The notes under the pieces were generated by a model. The model saw only the letters and a list, made by a program, of their open reading frames with translations. It had not been told where the DNA came from and searched no databases. This document shows positions 25,909-35,830 of a DNA stretch of 52,897 nucleotides, piece by piece. Position numbers and translations under genes: made by a program. Location: contig PNMH01000021.1 in the NCBI GenBank assembly GCA_013823505.1, positions 1 through 52,897 on the forward strand, in the 5' to 3' direction. The DNA comes from Polaromonas sp. (GTDB taxonomy: Bacteria; Pseudomonadota; Gammaproteobacteria; Burkholderiales; Burkholderiaceae). Positions within the stretch are counted from its first letter, which is position 1. Each line of letters starts with the position of its first letter.

Positions 25909-26646
25909 TCAGCGCAGTTGCACCGAACCCGAGACCGAGACATTGACCGTCGACTTGCCCGGCTCCACCGGCACCGCCGCGTCCGACATGGCGGCCTTGG
26001 CTTCCATGGCCATGGCTCGCGGCTGGAACGGGCGACCTTCCTGATCGGCCGAACTCACCGACACCTCACGCAGGCTGTAGCCGGCAAAACCAAAGCCCTT
26101 GGCCACCTCACCGGCTTTCACCTTGAAGCGCTCGATGGCCATGGCCTGGACGTCGGACTCCAGCTTCAGCCGCGCTTCGCGCGACAGCGAGAAACCCATG
26201 TTGCTCAGGGTGAGTGTCTGGACCTTGCCCGCCGTGGCGCTGATCCGCGCGAAATCGCGACCCTCGATCACCAGTTCGGTGCTGCCTTGCCAGCCGCTGA
26301 TCTTGCCTTTGTCGGTGTACCGGGGGTAGATGCTGAACTGACCGGTGCGCACTTCCAGCTGCTGGGGCTGTGCGGCCGCTCGAGCCACCACCAGAGCGGC
26401 ATCCAGAGCAACCTTGAGCTGGTTCTGCACGGTCACCGCGTCGGTGCCCTCGCGGGTGGTGCTCAGGCTCATGCTCAACCAGTCTTGGGGCACTTCAAGG
26501 AAACCGCTGGCGGAGAGGTTGACCACGTTGGCGGGCACAGGCTGGACGCCCTGGGCTTGGGCCAGCGTACCGATGGCAATGAGTGTGGAGAGAAGAAGGG
26601 TGCGAAATGGGAAGGGGCTGGACCGGCGGTTGGCGGACGGGATCAT
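25909..26646 (-). CDS. SIMPL domain (DUF541) periplasmic protein
   Basis: A 245-aa protein with an N-terminal signal peptide (TLLLSTLIAIGTLAQAQG). The mature part has the SIMPL/DUF541 pattern: VNLSASGFLEVPQDWLSMSL, VRTGQFSIYPRYTDKGKISG and WQGSTELVIEGRDFARIS, ending in PGKSTVNVSVSGSVQLR. Family members (for example E. coli YggE) are linked to resistance to oxidative or envelope stress, but the mechanism is unknown. The start overlaps the end of the next upstream gene by 4 bp. Confidence 0.88.
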   Translation of the reverse strand: MIPSANRRSSPFPFRTLLLSTLIAIGTLAQAQGVQPVPANVVNLSASGFLEVPQDWLSMSLSTTREGTDAVTVQNQLKVALDAALVVARAAAQPQQLEVRTGQFSIYPRYTDKGKISGWQGSTELVIEGRDFARISATAGKVQTLTLSNMGFSLSREARLKLESDVQAMAIERFKVKAGEVAKGFGFAGYSLREVSVSSADQEGRPFQPRAMAMEAKAAMSDAAVPVEPGKSTVNVSVSGSVQLR

Positions 26647-26936
26647 TGTTTGAACTTGTACTCTTGAGGTGATTGGCCTCGCAGCTGCTCGCGCAGCCGC
26701 TGGCGCTCTTCAACAGACAAGCGGTAAGGCTTGCTGTTGTCCTCCATGTCGTCAAAAGGCTGCCGCAACACGTCGCGCAGTCGCATGGCGTTGCGCGGCT
26801 CGCCTTCATCCACCGAAATGGGCATGACCATCACCGTGGCGTTCGACGGCATCGGATGGTTTCGCTGATCGCCTGGACCGGCGTGCGCCGAAACGAGAGT
26901 CAACAGGATCAAGCCCAGAGGCAAATGCGTTTTCAT
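26643..26936 (-). CDS. Small exported hypothetical protein
   Basis: The 97-aa product has a signal peptide (MKTHLPLGLILLTLVSAHA) and a polar mature part with PISVDEGEPRNAMRLRDVLR and YRLSVEERQRLREQLRGQS. No known domain. It overlaps the SIMPL gene by 4 bp and is likely its partner in an envelope function. Confidence 0.75.
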   Translation of the reverse strand: MKTHLPLGLILLTLVSAHAGPGDQRNHPMPSNATVMVMPISVDEGEPRNAMRLRDVLRQPFDDMEDNSKPYRLSVEERQRLREQLRGQSPQEYKFKQ

Positions 26937-27104
26937 GGTTGTTCGAGTATCAACAATCCGGTCATTGTGGGATGTGTCGTCGGTGAAGGGTTCGAGCGTG
27001 CGGGCAACATCTGTAACAGCATGTCAGGAAAATAAAAATCCAGTGCTGACAAGCACTTGGCGCTGCCACAATCGCGTTTGTTACATATTCTGGAAGTTGC
27101 CTAC

Positions 27105-27836
27105 ATGCCACAAAACAACACACGCGCCAACAAGATCCTGGTGGTCGACGATGACGTCCGCATCCGCGACCTGTTGAGACGCTACCTCATGCAGGAAGGT
27201 TTTGAAGTCATGCTGGCCGAAGACGGCAAGTCGCTCAACCGCGTGCTGCAGCGCGATTCGGTCGACCTGATCGTGCTCGACCTCATGATGCCCGGCGAAG
27301 ACGGCCTCTCCATTTGCCGCCGGCTGCGCGCCAACGGTGACCGCACCCCGATCATCATGCTCACCGCCAAGAGTGAAGACGTCGACCGCATCGTGGGCCT
27401 GGAAGTCGGCGCCGACGACTACCTGGGCAAACCGTTCAACCCGCGCGAACTGCTTGCCCGCATCCACGCGGTGCTGCGCCGACGCCCGCCCACCGAGGTG
27501 CCGGGCGCGCCTTCGCAAGACCAGGAAGTCGTGAAGTTCGGTCCCTTCGAGTTCGACCTCAGCCTGCGCACGCTGCGCAAGGAAGGCGCTGACCTGCCGC
27601 TGACCACTGGCGAGTTCGCCATGCTCAAAGCCTTGGTGCGCCACCCCCGCCAGCCGCTGTCGCGCGAAAAGCTGGCGCAACTGGCGCGCGGCCGTGAGTT
27701 CGAGCCCTTCGACCGCAGCCTGGACGTGCAGGTCTCGCGCCTGCGCAAGCTCATTGAAGAAGACGCCGCTTCACCCCGCTACCTGCAGACCGTGTGGGGC
27801 GTGGGCTATGTGTTCGTGCCGGACGGCAACGCTTGA
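27105..27836 (+). CDS. ompR: Response regulator OmpR
   Basis: The 243-aa OmpR-family regulator has the receiver acidic pair in ILVVDDDVRIRDLL, phospho-acceptor Asp 59 in DLIVLDLMMPGEDGLSICRR, Thr/Lys of MLTAKSE and LGKPFNPRELLARI, and a C-terminal winged helix (LRTLRKEGADLPLTTGEFAM, then FDRSLDVQVSRLRKLIE and VWGVGYVFVP). The ATG at 27105 (MPQNNTRANK) is preferred over one 16 codons upstream. The stop overlaps the kinase start as TGATG. It likely answers osmotic or envelope cues. Confidence 0.93.
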   Translation: MPQNNTRANKILVVDDDVRIRDLLRRYLMQEGFEVMLAEDGKSLNRVLQRDSVDLIVLDLMMPGEDGLSICRRLRANGDRTPIIMLTAKSEDVDRIVGLEVGADDYLGKPFNPRELLARIHAVLRRRPPTEVPGAPSQDQEVVKFGPFEFDLSLRTLRKEGADLPLTTGEFAMLKALVRHPRQPLSREKLAQLARGREFEPFDRSLDVQVSRLRKLIEEDAASPRYLQTVWGVGYVFVPDGNA

Positions 27837-29239
27837 TGTCGGACGAGTCGCGGGTTCCGTTTGAAACCCAACCCACCTCGTTGGAGACGGCGCCTGCGCC
27901 GCTGGAGATGCGCCCCAACCGGGGGGTCAGCCTTTTCTGGCGCACCTTCTTCTTTTTGGCGCTGCTGCTGGTGGGCTGCATCGTGGCCTGGCTTCAAACC
28001 TTCCGGGCGCTGGAGTACGAGCCGCGAGCGCTGCAGAGCGCCAACCAGCTGGCCTCGCTGGTCAACCTGAGCCGCGCGGCGCTGGTGCACTCGGATTCGA
28101 TTGCCCGCGTCTCGCTCATCAAGACCCTGGCCGACGAGGAAGGTCTGCGCATCGCGCCCCGCGAACCCAACGACACCTTCCGCCTGTACGACACCGATGT
28201 GCTCAGCCGCAACGTGGCGGAACGCCTGAGCGGCCGACTCGGGCCCGACACGCTGGTGGCTCGCGAGGTCAACGGTGCGCCGGGTCTGTGGATCGGCTTC
28301 ACCATCGATGGCGACCCTTACTGGTTGCTCACCGATCCGTCACGCATCGGCCCGGTGGCGGGCACCACCTGGCTGATCTGGCTGGGCACGGCCGCCCTGC
28401 TCTCGCTGACCGGTGCGGCAGTGATCGCCCGGCTGATCAACCGCCCGCTGAAGAAGCTGTCGTTTGCAGCGAGCCGGGTGCGCGAAGGCGATTTCAATGC
28501 CAGCCAGCTCAACGAGACCGTGGCCACCAGCGAGATCCGCGAGGTCAACATCGGCTTCAACCGCATGGCACAGCGGCTGTCCAAGATCGAGCAGGACCGT
28601 GCGCTGATGCTCGCGGGCATCTCGCACGATCTGCGCACGCCACTCTCGCGCCTGCGGCTGGAAACCGAAATGAGCGTGGCCGACCCGCAGGCACGCGAAC
28701 ACATGGCCGCCGACATCGAACAGGTGAATTCGATCATCGACAAGTTTCTGGACTACGCGCGGCCCGACCACATCAAGCCCGAGCGGGTGAGCCTGAATCA
28801 GGTGGTGGACGCGGCGGTGTTCGCCCTGGGTGACAACGAGAACAATGTGTTCACCACCAACATCCCTCCCGAGACCGCGGTGATGGGCGACGCGGTGGAG
28901 CTGCAGCGGGTGTTTGCCAACCTGCTGGAAAACGCCTGCCGCTATGGCCGCGACCCCGGCACCGGGGTGGCTCGCGTGGAGATCGCCGCCAAACCCAAGG
29001 ACGACTGGGTGCTGATCAAGCTGCGCGACCATGGGCAGGGCGTGGACCCCGACATTCTTGAGCAACTCACGCAGCCCTTCTTTCGCGGCGATGTGTCGCG
29101 CACTTCGGCCACGGGCACCGGCCTGGGTCTGGCGATCGTGGACCGGGCCATCGGTCGCATGGGCGGGCGCTTTGCGCTGGCCAACAGCAGCACGGGCGGC
29201 CTCTCGGCCCACATCAAGCTGCAGCGCGCCCCGGCCTGA
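27836..29239 (+). CDS. envZ: Sensor histidine kinase EnvZ
   Basis: The 467-aa inner-membrane kinase has two membrane helices (about residues 33-53 and 176-198) around a periplasmic loop of some 120 residues, a HAMP linker (INRPLKKLSFAASRVREGDF), the phospho-His 264 in LAGISHDLRTPLSRLRLETE, N-box LLENACRYG, and nucleotide-binding loops LRDHGQGVD and TGTGLGLAIVDRAIGRMGG. It is translationally coupled to ompR and is its cognate kinase. Confidence 0.92.
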   Translation: MSDESRVPFETQPTSLETAPAPLEMRPNRGVSLFWRTFFFLALLLVGCIVAWLQTFRALEYEPRALQSANQLASLVNLSRAALVHSDSIARVSLIKTLADEEGLRIAPREPNDTFRLYDTDVLSRNVAERLSGRLGPDTLVAREVNGAPGLWIGFTIDGDPYWLLTDPSRIGPVAGTTWLIWLGTAALLSLTGAAVIARLINRPLKKLSFAASRVREGDFNASQLNETVATSEIREVNIGFNRMAQRLSKIEQDRALMLAGISHDLRTPLSRLRLETEMSVADPQAREHMAADIEQVNSIIDKFLDYARPDHIKPERVSLNQVVDAAVFALGDNENNVFTTNIPPETAVMGDAVELQRVFANLLENACRYGRDPGTGVARVEIAAKPKDDWVLIKLRDHGQGVDPDILEQLTQPFFRGDVSRTSATGTGLGLAIVDRAIGRMGGRFALANSSTGGLSAHIKLQRAPA

Positions 29240-29248
29240 TGCGCGGAT

Positions 29249-29743
29249 TCAGGTCCGCTTGAACAGCAGGGCCACCGCGCGCGCTTCGATCGACAAGCCC
29301 TGCCCCACCGGGCCGATCTTTTCCGCCGTCTTGGCTTTCACGTTGACTTGACCAAGCGCCACACCCAGCGTGCGGGCAATGCCCTCGACCATGGCCGGGA
29401 TGTGTGGAGCAAGTTTGGGTGCCTGTGCGACCACGGAGCTGTCGACGTTGCCGATCTCGAAACCCGCCTCGCGCACCCGCCGCGCGGCCTCGTGCAACAA
29501 GACGCTGGAATCGGCACCCTTGAAACGCTCGTCGGTGTCAGGGAAATGGCGACCAATGTCGCCCAACGCCGCTGCGCCCAGCAAGGCGTCGGTGATCGCA
29601 TGCAGCAGAACGTCGGCATCAGAATGACCGAGCAGACCTTGGGTGTGCGGAACGTGCACGCCGCCGATGATGAGTTTTCGGCCCGGCACAAGCGCGTGCA
29701 CGTCCCAGCCCTCGCCGATGCGAAACAAGGGGGCGGTGTTCAT
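29249..29743 (-). CDS. ispF: 2-C-methyl-D-erythritol 2,4-cyclodiphosphate synthase
   Basis: IspF forms the cyclic diphosphate in the non-mevalonate isoprenoid pathway. The 164-aa protein has [19 protein letters not shown] with the zinc-binding Asp/His, [30 protein letters not shown] and the C-terminal [20 protein letters not shown]. Its start overlaps the end of ispD by 4 bp. It converges with envZ with 9 bp between the stops. Confidence 0.96.
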   Translation of the reverse strand: MNTAPLFRIGEGWDVHALVPGRKLIIGGVHVPHTQGLLGHSDADVLLHAITDALLGAAALGDIGRHFPDTDERFKGADSSVLLHEAARRVREAGFEIGNVDSSVVAQAPKLAPHIPAMVEGIARTLGVALGQVNVKAKTAEKIGPVGQGLSIEARAVALLFKRT

Positions 29744-30474
29744 GCGCGGCTCCTGAAGATGGCTTCGGCCAGCGCGAAGTCATCGGGGTAGGTGATCTTG
29801 AAATTGCGCGCGCTGCCTTGCACGAGCAGCGGGCGGTGACCGGCCATTTCCATGGCGCTGGCTTCGTCGGTGACGCCGGCAAAGCGGTCTGCCGCGGTCG
29901 CTTTCAGTGCGGCGTGCAATGCGCCGAGACGAAACATCTGCGGCGTTTGCGCGAGCCATTTGCCAGCGCGGTCGACCGTGGCGCCCACGCGGCCATCGGA
30001 CTCGGCCTTGAGCGTGTCGGGCAAGGGAATCGCCAGCAGGCCGCCCACGGCGTCGTGCTGGCAAGCGTCGATCAGCGCGTCCACCATGGGCGCGGTCACC
30101 AGGCAGCGCGCAGCGTCGTGCACCAGCACCCAGTCGCTCGGATCGGTCCCCTCGTCCAGCAAGGCCTGCAATCCGTTGAAGACGCTTTCTGCGCGTGTGC
30201 TGCCGCCGCAGCGCAGCGCCGTGACACCCGGGTAGCCAGTGTTCCAGAAATCATCACCGGGCGCCGCGACCACCACCAGGCGGTCCAGGCGCGCCACAGC
30301 GCGCAGCGCTACCAGGGTGTGCAACACCATGGGCAGGCCGAGGATGGGTTGGTACTGCTTGGGGACTTCGGTGCCGGCACGCGAGCCGGTGCCGGCGCAG
30401 GGCAACAAGGCGTGGCAACGGATGCCGGCCTCTGGAGTGGTGTGGGGGGTCAATTCGTGAGCGGCGTCGGGCAT
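29740..30474 (-). CDS. ispD: 2-C-methyl-D-erythritol 4-phosphate cytidylyltransferase
   Basis: IspD activates methylerythritol phosphate with CTP. The product carries the nucleotide loop [44 protein letters not shown] and [11 protein letters not shown]. Several in-frame starts exist (30504, 30486, 30474). The last gives about 20 residues before the first strand, already more than usual, so I chose it. It is paired with ispF in one transcript and diverges from mfd with only about 65 bp between starts. Confidence 0.93.
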   Translation of the reverse strand: MPDAAHELTPHTTPEAGIRCHALLPCAGTGSRAGTEVPKQYQPILGLPMVLHTLVALRAVARLDRLVVVAAPGDDFWNTGYPGVTALRCGGSTRAESVFNGLQALLDEGTDPSDWVLVHDAARCLVTAPMVDALIDACQHDAVGGLLAIPLPDTLKAESDGRVGATVDRAGKWLAQTPQMFRLGALHAALKATAADRFAGVTDEASAMEMAGHRPLLVQGSARNFKITYPDDFALAEAIFRSRA

Positions 30475-30539
30475 GGGTGGCTGCATTCTAAAATCAGGCC
30501 TCACACACCCCCTGTTCGCTCGGACCGGGGGTGTTCGTC

Positions 30540-33500
30540 ATGGAAACACCGCCCGTCATGGACCTCCCCAAACTCACCCCCGGCAAACGCTTCACCCTGC
30601 CCCACCCCGGCGGCTCGGCCGACGCGTTGCTGCTGGCCAAACTCGCTGCTCGCGACAAGGCCACGGGCCGGCTCACGGCCATCATCACGTCGGACGCCAA
30701 CGACGCCCAGCGCCTCATCGACGAGATGGCGTTCTTCGCGCCGGAGTTGCGCTGCGCGTTGTTTCCCGACTGGGAAACCCTGCCCTACGACACCTTCTCG
30801 CCGCACCAGGACCTGATCAGCGAACGCCTGGCCACTCTTTGGAGAATTTCCCAACGCGACAAGGACACCGGCGCCGACGTGGTGCTGGTGCCCGCCACCA
30901 CCGCGCTGTACCGCGTGGCGCCGCCGGCGTTCCTGGCCGGCTACACCTTCCAGTTCAAGGTCAAACAAAAGCTCGATGAAGCGCGCCTGAAGAGCCAGCT
31001 CACGCTCGCGGGCTACCAGCACGTGACCCAGGTGGTGAGCCCGGGCGAATACGCGGTGCGCGGCGGCTTGATCGACCTCTTCCCCATGGGCAGCCTCGTG
31101 CCCTACCGCGTGGACCTGTTCGACGACGAGATCGACAGCATCCGCACCTTCGACCCCGACAGCCAGCGCAGCCTGTACCCGGTGCCCGAAGTTCGGCTGC
31201 TGCCCGGGCGCGAGTTCCCCATGGACGACGGCGCGCGCGCGAAATTCCGCAGCCGTTGGCGCGAACTGCTCGACGGTGACCCAACGAAGAGCCGCATCTA
31301 CAAGGACATGGGCAACGGCGTGGCCACCGCCGGCATCGAGTACTACCTCCCGCTGTTCTTCGACGACACAGCCACCGTGTTCGACTACCTCGGCACCGAC
31401 GCCACCGTGGTGCTGCACGGCGATCTGGAGCCCGCCTTCCAGCGCTTCTGGCAAGACACGAAAGACCGCTACCGCCTGGTGCACGGTGACCCGGAGCGCC
31501 CGGTGTTGCCGCCCGATTCGCTGTTCTTGAGCGTTGAGCAGTTTTACGCGCGGGCCAACGAGCACGCGCAGCTCTCGGTGCGCCCGGCCAACGCCGATCG
31601 GGCCGAGCAGGAGCACAGCGCCTTCGCGCAGAAGCTGGGCGACCTGTCGGTGGTGCGCGGTGCCGAAGACCCACTCTCGCGCCTGCAAGGTCACATCCGC
31701 AACACCGCGCAGCGCGTGCTGCTGCTGGCCGAGAGCGACGGACGTCGCGAGAGCCTGCTCGACTTCCTGCGCGCCAGCGGCGTCAACCCGCCGGCTTTCG
31801 ATTCCTTGCTGGAGTTCCAGACCAGCAGCGAAAAGCTGGGCATTGCCACCGCTGCGCTGTCCACCGGCTTTTCGTGGCTCGAAGACGGCATCGACTTCGT
31901 CACCGAGACCGAGCTGTTTGCTGCCAGCCCCACCACGCGCCGGCGCAAGAAGCAGGAACAGGTCAGCGATGTCGACGCGCTGATCAAGGACCTCTCCGAG
32001 CTCAACCTGGGCGACCCGGTGGTGCACATCGCGCATGGCATCGGCCGCTACCGCGGCCTGATCAACCTGGACATGGGCGAGAAGAACGCCGACGGCACAC
32101 CAGCGCTGATGGAGTTCCTGCACCTCGAGTACGCCGACAAGGCCGTGCTCTACGTGCCGGTGAGCCAGCTGCAGCTGATCGGCCGTTACACCGGCGTGGG
32201 TGCCGACGAGGCGCCTTTGCACCGCCTGGGCAGCGGCCAGTGGGAGAAGGCCAAGCGCAAGGCCGCCGAGCAGGTGCGCGATGCCGCCGCCGAGCTGCTC
32301 AACATCTACGCCCGGCGCGCTGCGCGCCAGGGCCACGCCTTCCGCTATTCGGCGCAGGACTACGAGGTGTTCGCCAACGACTTCGGCTTCGAGGAAACCG
32401 CCGACCAGCGCGCCGCCATCCATGCGGTGATTCAGGACATGATCAGCCCGCGACCCATGGACAGGCTGGTGTGCGGCGACGTGGGTTTCGGCAAGACCGA
32501 AGTCGCCTTGCGCGCCGCCTTCGTGGCCGTGACCGGAGGGCGCCAGGTGGCCTTGCTGGCGCCGACCACGCTGCTGGCCGAACAGCACTACCAGACGCTG
32601 GTGGACCGCTTCGCGAAATGGCCGGTGAAGATCGCCGAGATGAGCCGCTTTCGCTCGGCGAAAGAAATCACCGCCGCGGCCAAGGGCCTGGGCGACGGCT
32701 CGGTGGACATCGTGGTCGGCACGCACAAGCTGCTGAGCGAGAGCGTGAAGTTCAAGGACCTCGGCCTGCTCATCATCGACGAGGAACACCGCTTCGGTGT
32801 GCGCCACAAGGAACAGATGAAAGCGCTGCGCGCCGAGGTGGATGTGCTCACACTCACCGCCACACCGATCCCGCGCACGCTGGGCATGGCGCTCGAAGGC
32901 CTGCGCGATCTGAGCGTGATCGCCACCGCCCCGCAGCGCCGCCTGGCCATCAAGACCTTCGTGCGCAACGAAGGCAATGGCGTGATCCGCGAAGCGGTGC
33001 TGCGCGAGCTCAAGCGCGGCGGCCAGGTTTACTTTCTGCACAACGAGGTCGACACGATCGAGAACCGCCGGCAGAAGCTCGAAGAAATATTGCCCGAGGC
33101 GCGCATTGCGATTGCGCACGGCCAGATGCCCGAGCGCGAGCTGGAGCGCGTGATGCGCGACTTCGTGGCGCAACGCTTCAACGTGCTGCTGTGCTCCACC
33201 ATCATCGAGACCGGCATCGACGTGCCCACCGCCAACACCATCGTGATGGCGCGCGCCGACAAGTTCGGCCTGGCGCAGCTGCACCAGCTGCGCGGGCGTG
33301 TGGGCCGCAGCCACCACCAGGCCTACGCCTACCTCATGGTTCCCGACATCGAAGGCCTGACCAAACAGGCCGCGCAGCGGCTGGACGCGATCCAGCAGAT
33401 GGAGGAGCTTGGGAGCGGCTTCTACCTGGCCATGCACGACCTGGAGATCCGCGGCGCGGGCGAGGTGCTGGGCGAGAACCAGAGCGGCAACATGCTGGAG

Positions 33501-34049
33501 GTCGGGTTTCAGCTCTACAACGAGATGCTGAGCGAAGCCGTGCGCTCGCTCAAAGCCGGTCGCGAGCCCGACCTGCTCTCGCCCCTGTCGGTCACGACCG
33601 ACATCAACCTGCACGCGCCCGCGCTGCTGCCCAGCGACTATTGCGGCGACGTGCACCTGCGCCTGTCTTTCTACAAGAAGCTGGCCACCGCGCAGACCAC
33701 CGACCAGGTGGACGGCTTGCTCGAAGAAATCGTGGACCGCTTCGGCAAACTGCCACCGCAGGCGCAGACGCTGGTGGACGTGCACCGCCTGCGGGTGCTC
33801 AGCGCGCCTTACGGCGTGGTCAAGGTGGACGCAGCACCCGGCGTGATCCAGATCACCTTCCGACCCAACCCGCCGTTCGACTCGATGCGCATCATCGAAC
33901 TCATCCAGAAGAACCGCCACATCAAGCTGGCCGGCAATGAAAAGCTGCGCATCGAGCGCGCCTTGCCCGAGGTGAAGGACCGCGTGCAGCTGGTGCGCGA
34001 CGTGCTCCGATCACTCGGCCAACCGACAAAACAACCCGCCACTGTTTGA
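30540..34049 (+). CDS. mfd: Transcription-repair coupling factor
   Basis: The 1169-aa Mfd removes RNA polymerase stalled at DNA damage and recruits UvrA. In order it shows the UvrB-like module (ITSDANDAQRLIDEMAFFAP, DWETLPYDTFSPHQDLISER), the RNA-polymerase-interacting domain (LNLGDPVVHIAHGIGRYRGL), the RecG-like motor with P-loop GDVGFGKTEVALRAAF and DEEH box, LTATPIPRTLGMAL, QLRGRVGRSHHQAYAYLM and the C-terminal regulatory domain. The ATG at 30540 is taken. A second at 30558 (MDLPKLTPGKRF) is equally possible. Confidence 0.95.
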   Translation: METPPVMDLPKLTPGKRFTLPHPGGSADALLLAKLAARDKATGRLTAIITSDANDAQRLIDEMAFFAPELRCALFPDWETLPYDTFSPHQDLISERLATLWRISQRDKDTGADVVLVPATTALYRVAPPAFLAGYTFQFKVKQKLDEARLKSQLTLAGYQHVTQVVSPGEYAVRGGLIDLFPMGSLVPYRVDLFDDEIDSIRTFDPDSQRSLYPVPEVRLLPGREFPMDDGARAKFRSRWRELLDGDPTKSRIYKDMGNGVATAGIEYYLPLFFDDTATVFDYLGTDATVVLHGDLEPAFQRFWQDTKDRYRLVHGDPERPVLPPDSLFLSVEQFYARANEHAQLSVRPANADRAEQEHSAFAQKLGDLSVVRGAEDPLSRLQGHIRNTAQRVLLLAESDGRRESLLDFLRASGVNPPAFDSLLEFQTSSEKLGIATAALSTGFSWLEDGIDFVTETELFAASPTTRRRKKQEQVSDVDALIKDLSELNLGDPVVHIAHGIGRYRGLINLDMGEKNADGTPALMEFLHLEYADKAVLYVPVSQLQLIGRYTGVGADEAPLHRLGSGQWEKAKRKAAEQVRDAAAELLNIYARRAARQGHAFRYSAQDYEVFANDFGFEETADQRAAIHAVIQDMISPRPMDRLVCGDVGFGKTEVALRAAFVAVTGGRQVALLAPTTLLAEQHYQTLVDRFAKWPVKIAEMSRFRSAKEITAAAKGLGDGSVDIVVGTHKLLSESVKFKDLGLLIIDEEHRFGVRHKEQMKALRAEVDVLTLTATPIPRTLGMALEGLRDLSVIATAPQRRLAIKTFVRNEGNGVIREAVLRELKRGGQVYFLHNEVDTIENRRQKLEEILPEARIAIAHGQMPERELERVMRDFVAQRFNVLLCSTIIETGIDVPTANTIVMARADKFGLAQLHQLRGRVGRSHHQAYAYLMVPDIEGLTKQAAQRLDAIQQMEELGSGFYLAMHDLEIRGAGEVLGENQSGNMLEVGFQLYNEMLSEAVRSLKAGREPDLLSPLSVTTDINLHAPALLPSDYCGDVHLRLSFYKKLATAQTTDQVDGLLEEIVDRFGKLPPQAQTLVDVHRLRVLSAPYGVVKVDAAPGVIQITFRPNPPFDSMRIIELIQKNRHIKLAGNEKLRIERALPEVKDRVQLVRDVLRSLGQPTKQPATV

Positions 34050-34059
34050 TCCCCATCCC

Positions 34060-34785
34060 ATGACCAACGCCACCGAATTCGCCCCCGGCCTCACCGTTCA
34101 AGGCTTCACACCCCCGCTCAAGCTCAGCGACTTCAAGCTGATCGCGTTCGACATGGACTCCACGCTGATCAGCATCGAGTGCGTGGACGAAATCGCCGAC
34201 GCGGTGGGCAAGAAGGCCGAAGTGGCCGCCATCACCGAAGCCGCCATGCGCGGCGAGATCACCGACTACAAGGACAGCCTGCGCCAGCGCGTGGCCCTGT
34301 TGCGCGGCGTGACCGTGGCCGACATGGAACAGGTTTACACCGAGCGCCTGCGTATCAATCCCGGCGCGGCCGAGCTCATCACCGCCTGCAAGGCTGCGGG
34401 TCTGAAGGTCTTGCTCGTGTCGGGTGGATTCACCTTCTTCAGCGAGCGTGTGCGACAAACGCTGGGCATCGACTTCACGCGCGCCAACGTGCTCGAAGTG
34501 GAGAGCGGCCCCAACTGCGGCCAGCTCACCGGCCGCATGGTCGACCAGTCTTGGGGCGACATCTGCGACGGTGCGGAAAAGCGCCGCACGTTGCTCGAAG
34601 TGGCTTCGCTGCTGGGTATCGAACCTTCACAGTGCATCGCCATGGGCGACGGCGCGAACGACCTGCCCATGATGGGCGTGGCCGGTCTCTCGGTGGCCTA
34701 CCACGCCAAGCCGGCCGTGCGCGCTCAGGCCATGGTGGCCATCAACGAAGGTGGCCTGGACCGCCTGCTCGACATCCTTCGCTGA
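34060..34785 (+). CDS. serB: Phosphoserine phosphatase
   Basis: SerB removes phosphate from phosphoserine in the last step of serine synthesis. The 241-aa HAD enzyme has AFDMDSTLISIECVDEIAD (nucleophile and acid Asp), VLLVSGGFTFFSERV (Ser of motif II), Lys in DGAEKRRTLLE and MGDGANDLPMMGVAGLSVAY (motif IV). It follows mfd by 10 bp and is probably cotranscribed. The amino-terminal ACT domain seen in some SerB proteins is absent. Confidence 0.95.
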   Translation: MTNATEFAPGLTVQGFTPPLKLSDFKLIAFDMDSTLISIECVDEIADAVGKKAEVAAITEAAMRGEITDYKDSLRQRVALLRGVTVADMEQVYTERLRINPGAAELITACKAAGLKVLLVSGGFTFFSERVRQTLGIDFTRANVLEVESGPNCGQLTGRMVDQSWGDICDGAEKRRTLLEVASLLGIEPSQCIAMGDGANDLPMMGVAGLSVAYHAKPAVRAQAMVAINEGGLDRLLDILR

Positions 34786-34806
34786 TTCGAAGCAACTTGG
34801 CCCGGC

Positions 34807-35169
34807 TCAGCGGCCGGGATGCTGGCGGTCGTGGCGTTGACGCGCGATCGACCGGCTGGCGTGGTCCTGGGCACGCTCCACCCGCGCGGCCTCGCGGTAA
34901 GTCACCTGCCCGTCGGCTTCGGTACGGCGCTCCAGCCGCCCGATCCTGCGTTGCTGGTGTTCCAGCCGGGCCTGCTCGCGCCCGGTGAGCTGACCCGACG
35001 CAACGCCCTGCGTGATGCGGTCGGCCTGCCGGTCCTGGCGATGGTCGACGCGTGCTTCCTGGCGTTCGGCCAGGCCGTCGGGCAACGGTGTAGCGGCGTG
35101 AACGGGCAAGGCCACGAGGCCGCAGGCAAAGGCCACCGAGGCGAACAGGGACTTCTTGAAGTGGGTCAT
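34807..35169 (-). CDS. Small exported Arg/Gln-rich helical protein
   Basis: The 120-aa product starts at the ATG at 35169 with a signal peptide (LFASVAFACGLVALPVHAA). The mature part is helical and very rich in Arg, Gln, Glu and Ala, with two similar blocks, ITQGVASGQLTGREQARLEH and TEADGQVTYREAARVERAQD, followed by SRSIARQRHDRQ. Such 'G.LT..E...L' repeat proteins are widespread exported proteins of unknown function in Burkholderiales. A longer open frame upstream is non-coding. Confidence 0.8.
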   Translation of the reverse strand: MTHFKKSLFASVAFACGLVALPVHAATPLPDGLAERQEARVDHRQDRQADRITQGVASGQLTGREQARLEHQQRRIGRLERRTEADGQVTYREAARVERAQDHASRSIARQRHDRQHPGR

Positions 35170-35371
35170 GACAGGTTCCTTGTGGATGAAAGTGCATGCA
35201 CCGACGTGGTCCATGCCTCCCTTGAACCGGCTTGTGCCCGCCGCGCTTATGCAAGGATCGGGGTGACCCCACACAATGGCGGGGTGATGTCGGCGCACGC
35301 GTAAGAAATCCGCGCGAGCCGGGTTCAAGCAGCAACCACCTTTGGTCATTGCCCTGCCCGACCTTCCAGAC

Positions 35372-35824
35372 ATGCCTTCAACCATCCGCCACGCGTTGTT
35401 CCGCTGGGCACTGCTCGTGCTGCTGGCCTGCTCGGCGCAACACGCGCTGGCCGACCTGGCCGTGCCGGGCGCTGCCGAATGGACGCGCATGACGCCCCAG
35501 CAACAGGCCGAGCGTCGCGAGGCACTGCAACGCCAGTTGCAGCAGGCCAGTCCGCAAGAGCGCCAACGCTTTCGGGAGACGCTGCGCGAGCGCCTGGAAT
35601 CGCTGACACCGGAACAGCGGCAAGGGCTGATCAACAGCGCCCGCGAACGCTGGCAGACCATGACACCCGAAGAGCGGCGCGAAATCACCGAAGAGCGCCG
35701 GCGGCGGGTCGAAGACATGTCACCCCGGGAGCGCCGCGCCTTGTTGCGCGAACGGCGTGCGCTGCTGGACAACATGACGCCGCAGGAACGCCGGGCACTG
35801 CGCGAAAAACTCCAGGCCGACTGA
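35372..35824 (+). CDS. DUF3106 family exported protein
   Basis: A 150-aa product with a signal peptide ending near ALADL. The mature part is a run of repeats built around M(T/S)P.(E/Q)R followed by Arg/Glu-rich helix, for example MTPQQQAERREALQRQ, LTPEQRQGLINSARERWQ, MTPEERREITEERRRRVED, MSPRERRALLRE and MTPQERRALRE. This is DUF3106, reminiscent of the heavy-metal-binding Spy/CpxP-like helices. It lies 6 bp before the ECF sigma gene and may serve as periplasmic input to that regulator. Confidence 0.85.
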   Translation: MPSTIRHALFRWALLVLLACSAQHALADLAVPGAAEWTRMTPQQQAERREALQRQLQQASPQERQRFRETLRERLESLTPEQRQGLINSARERWQTMTPEERREITEERRRRVEDMSPRERRALLRERRALLDNMTPQERRALREKLQAD

Positions 35825-35830
35825 GTGACC

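Noticed and set aside
30501..33920. A 1139-codon open frame on the minus strand opposite mfd
   Set aside because: It mirrors the strongly conserved mfd gene. The translation is His/Gly/Val/Gln-rich with no domain, as expected of antisense frames in GC-rich DNA.
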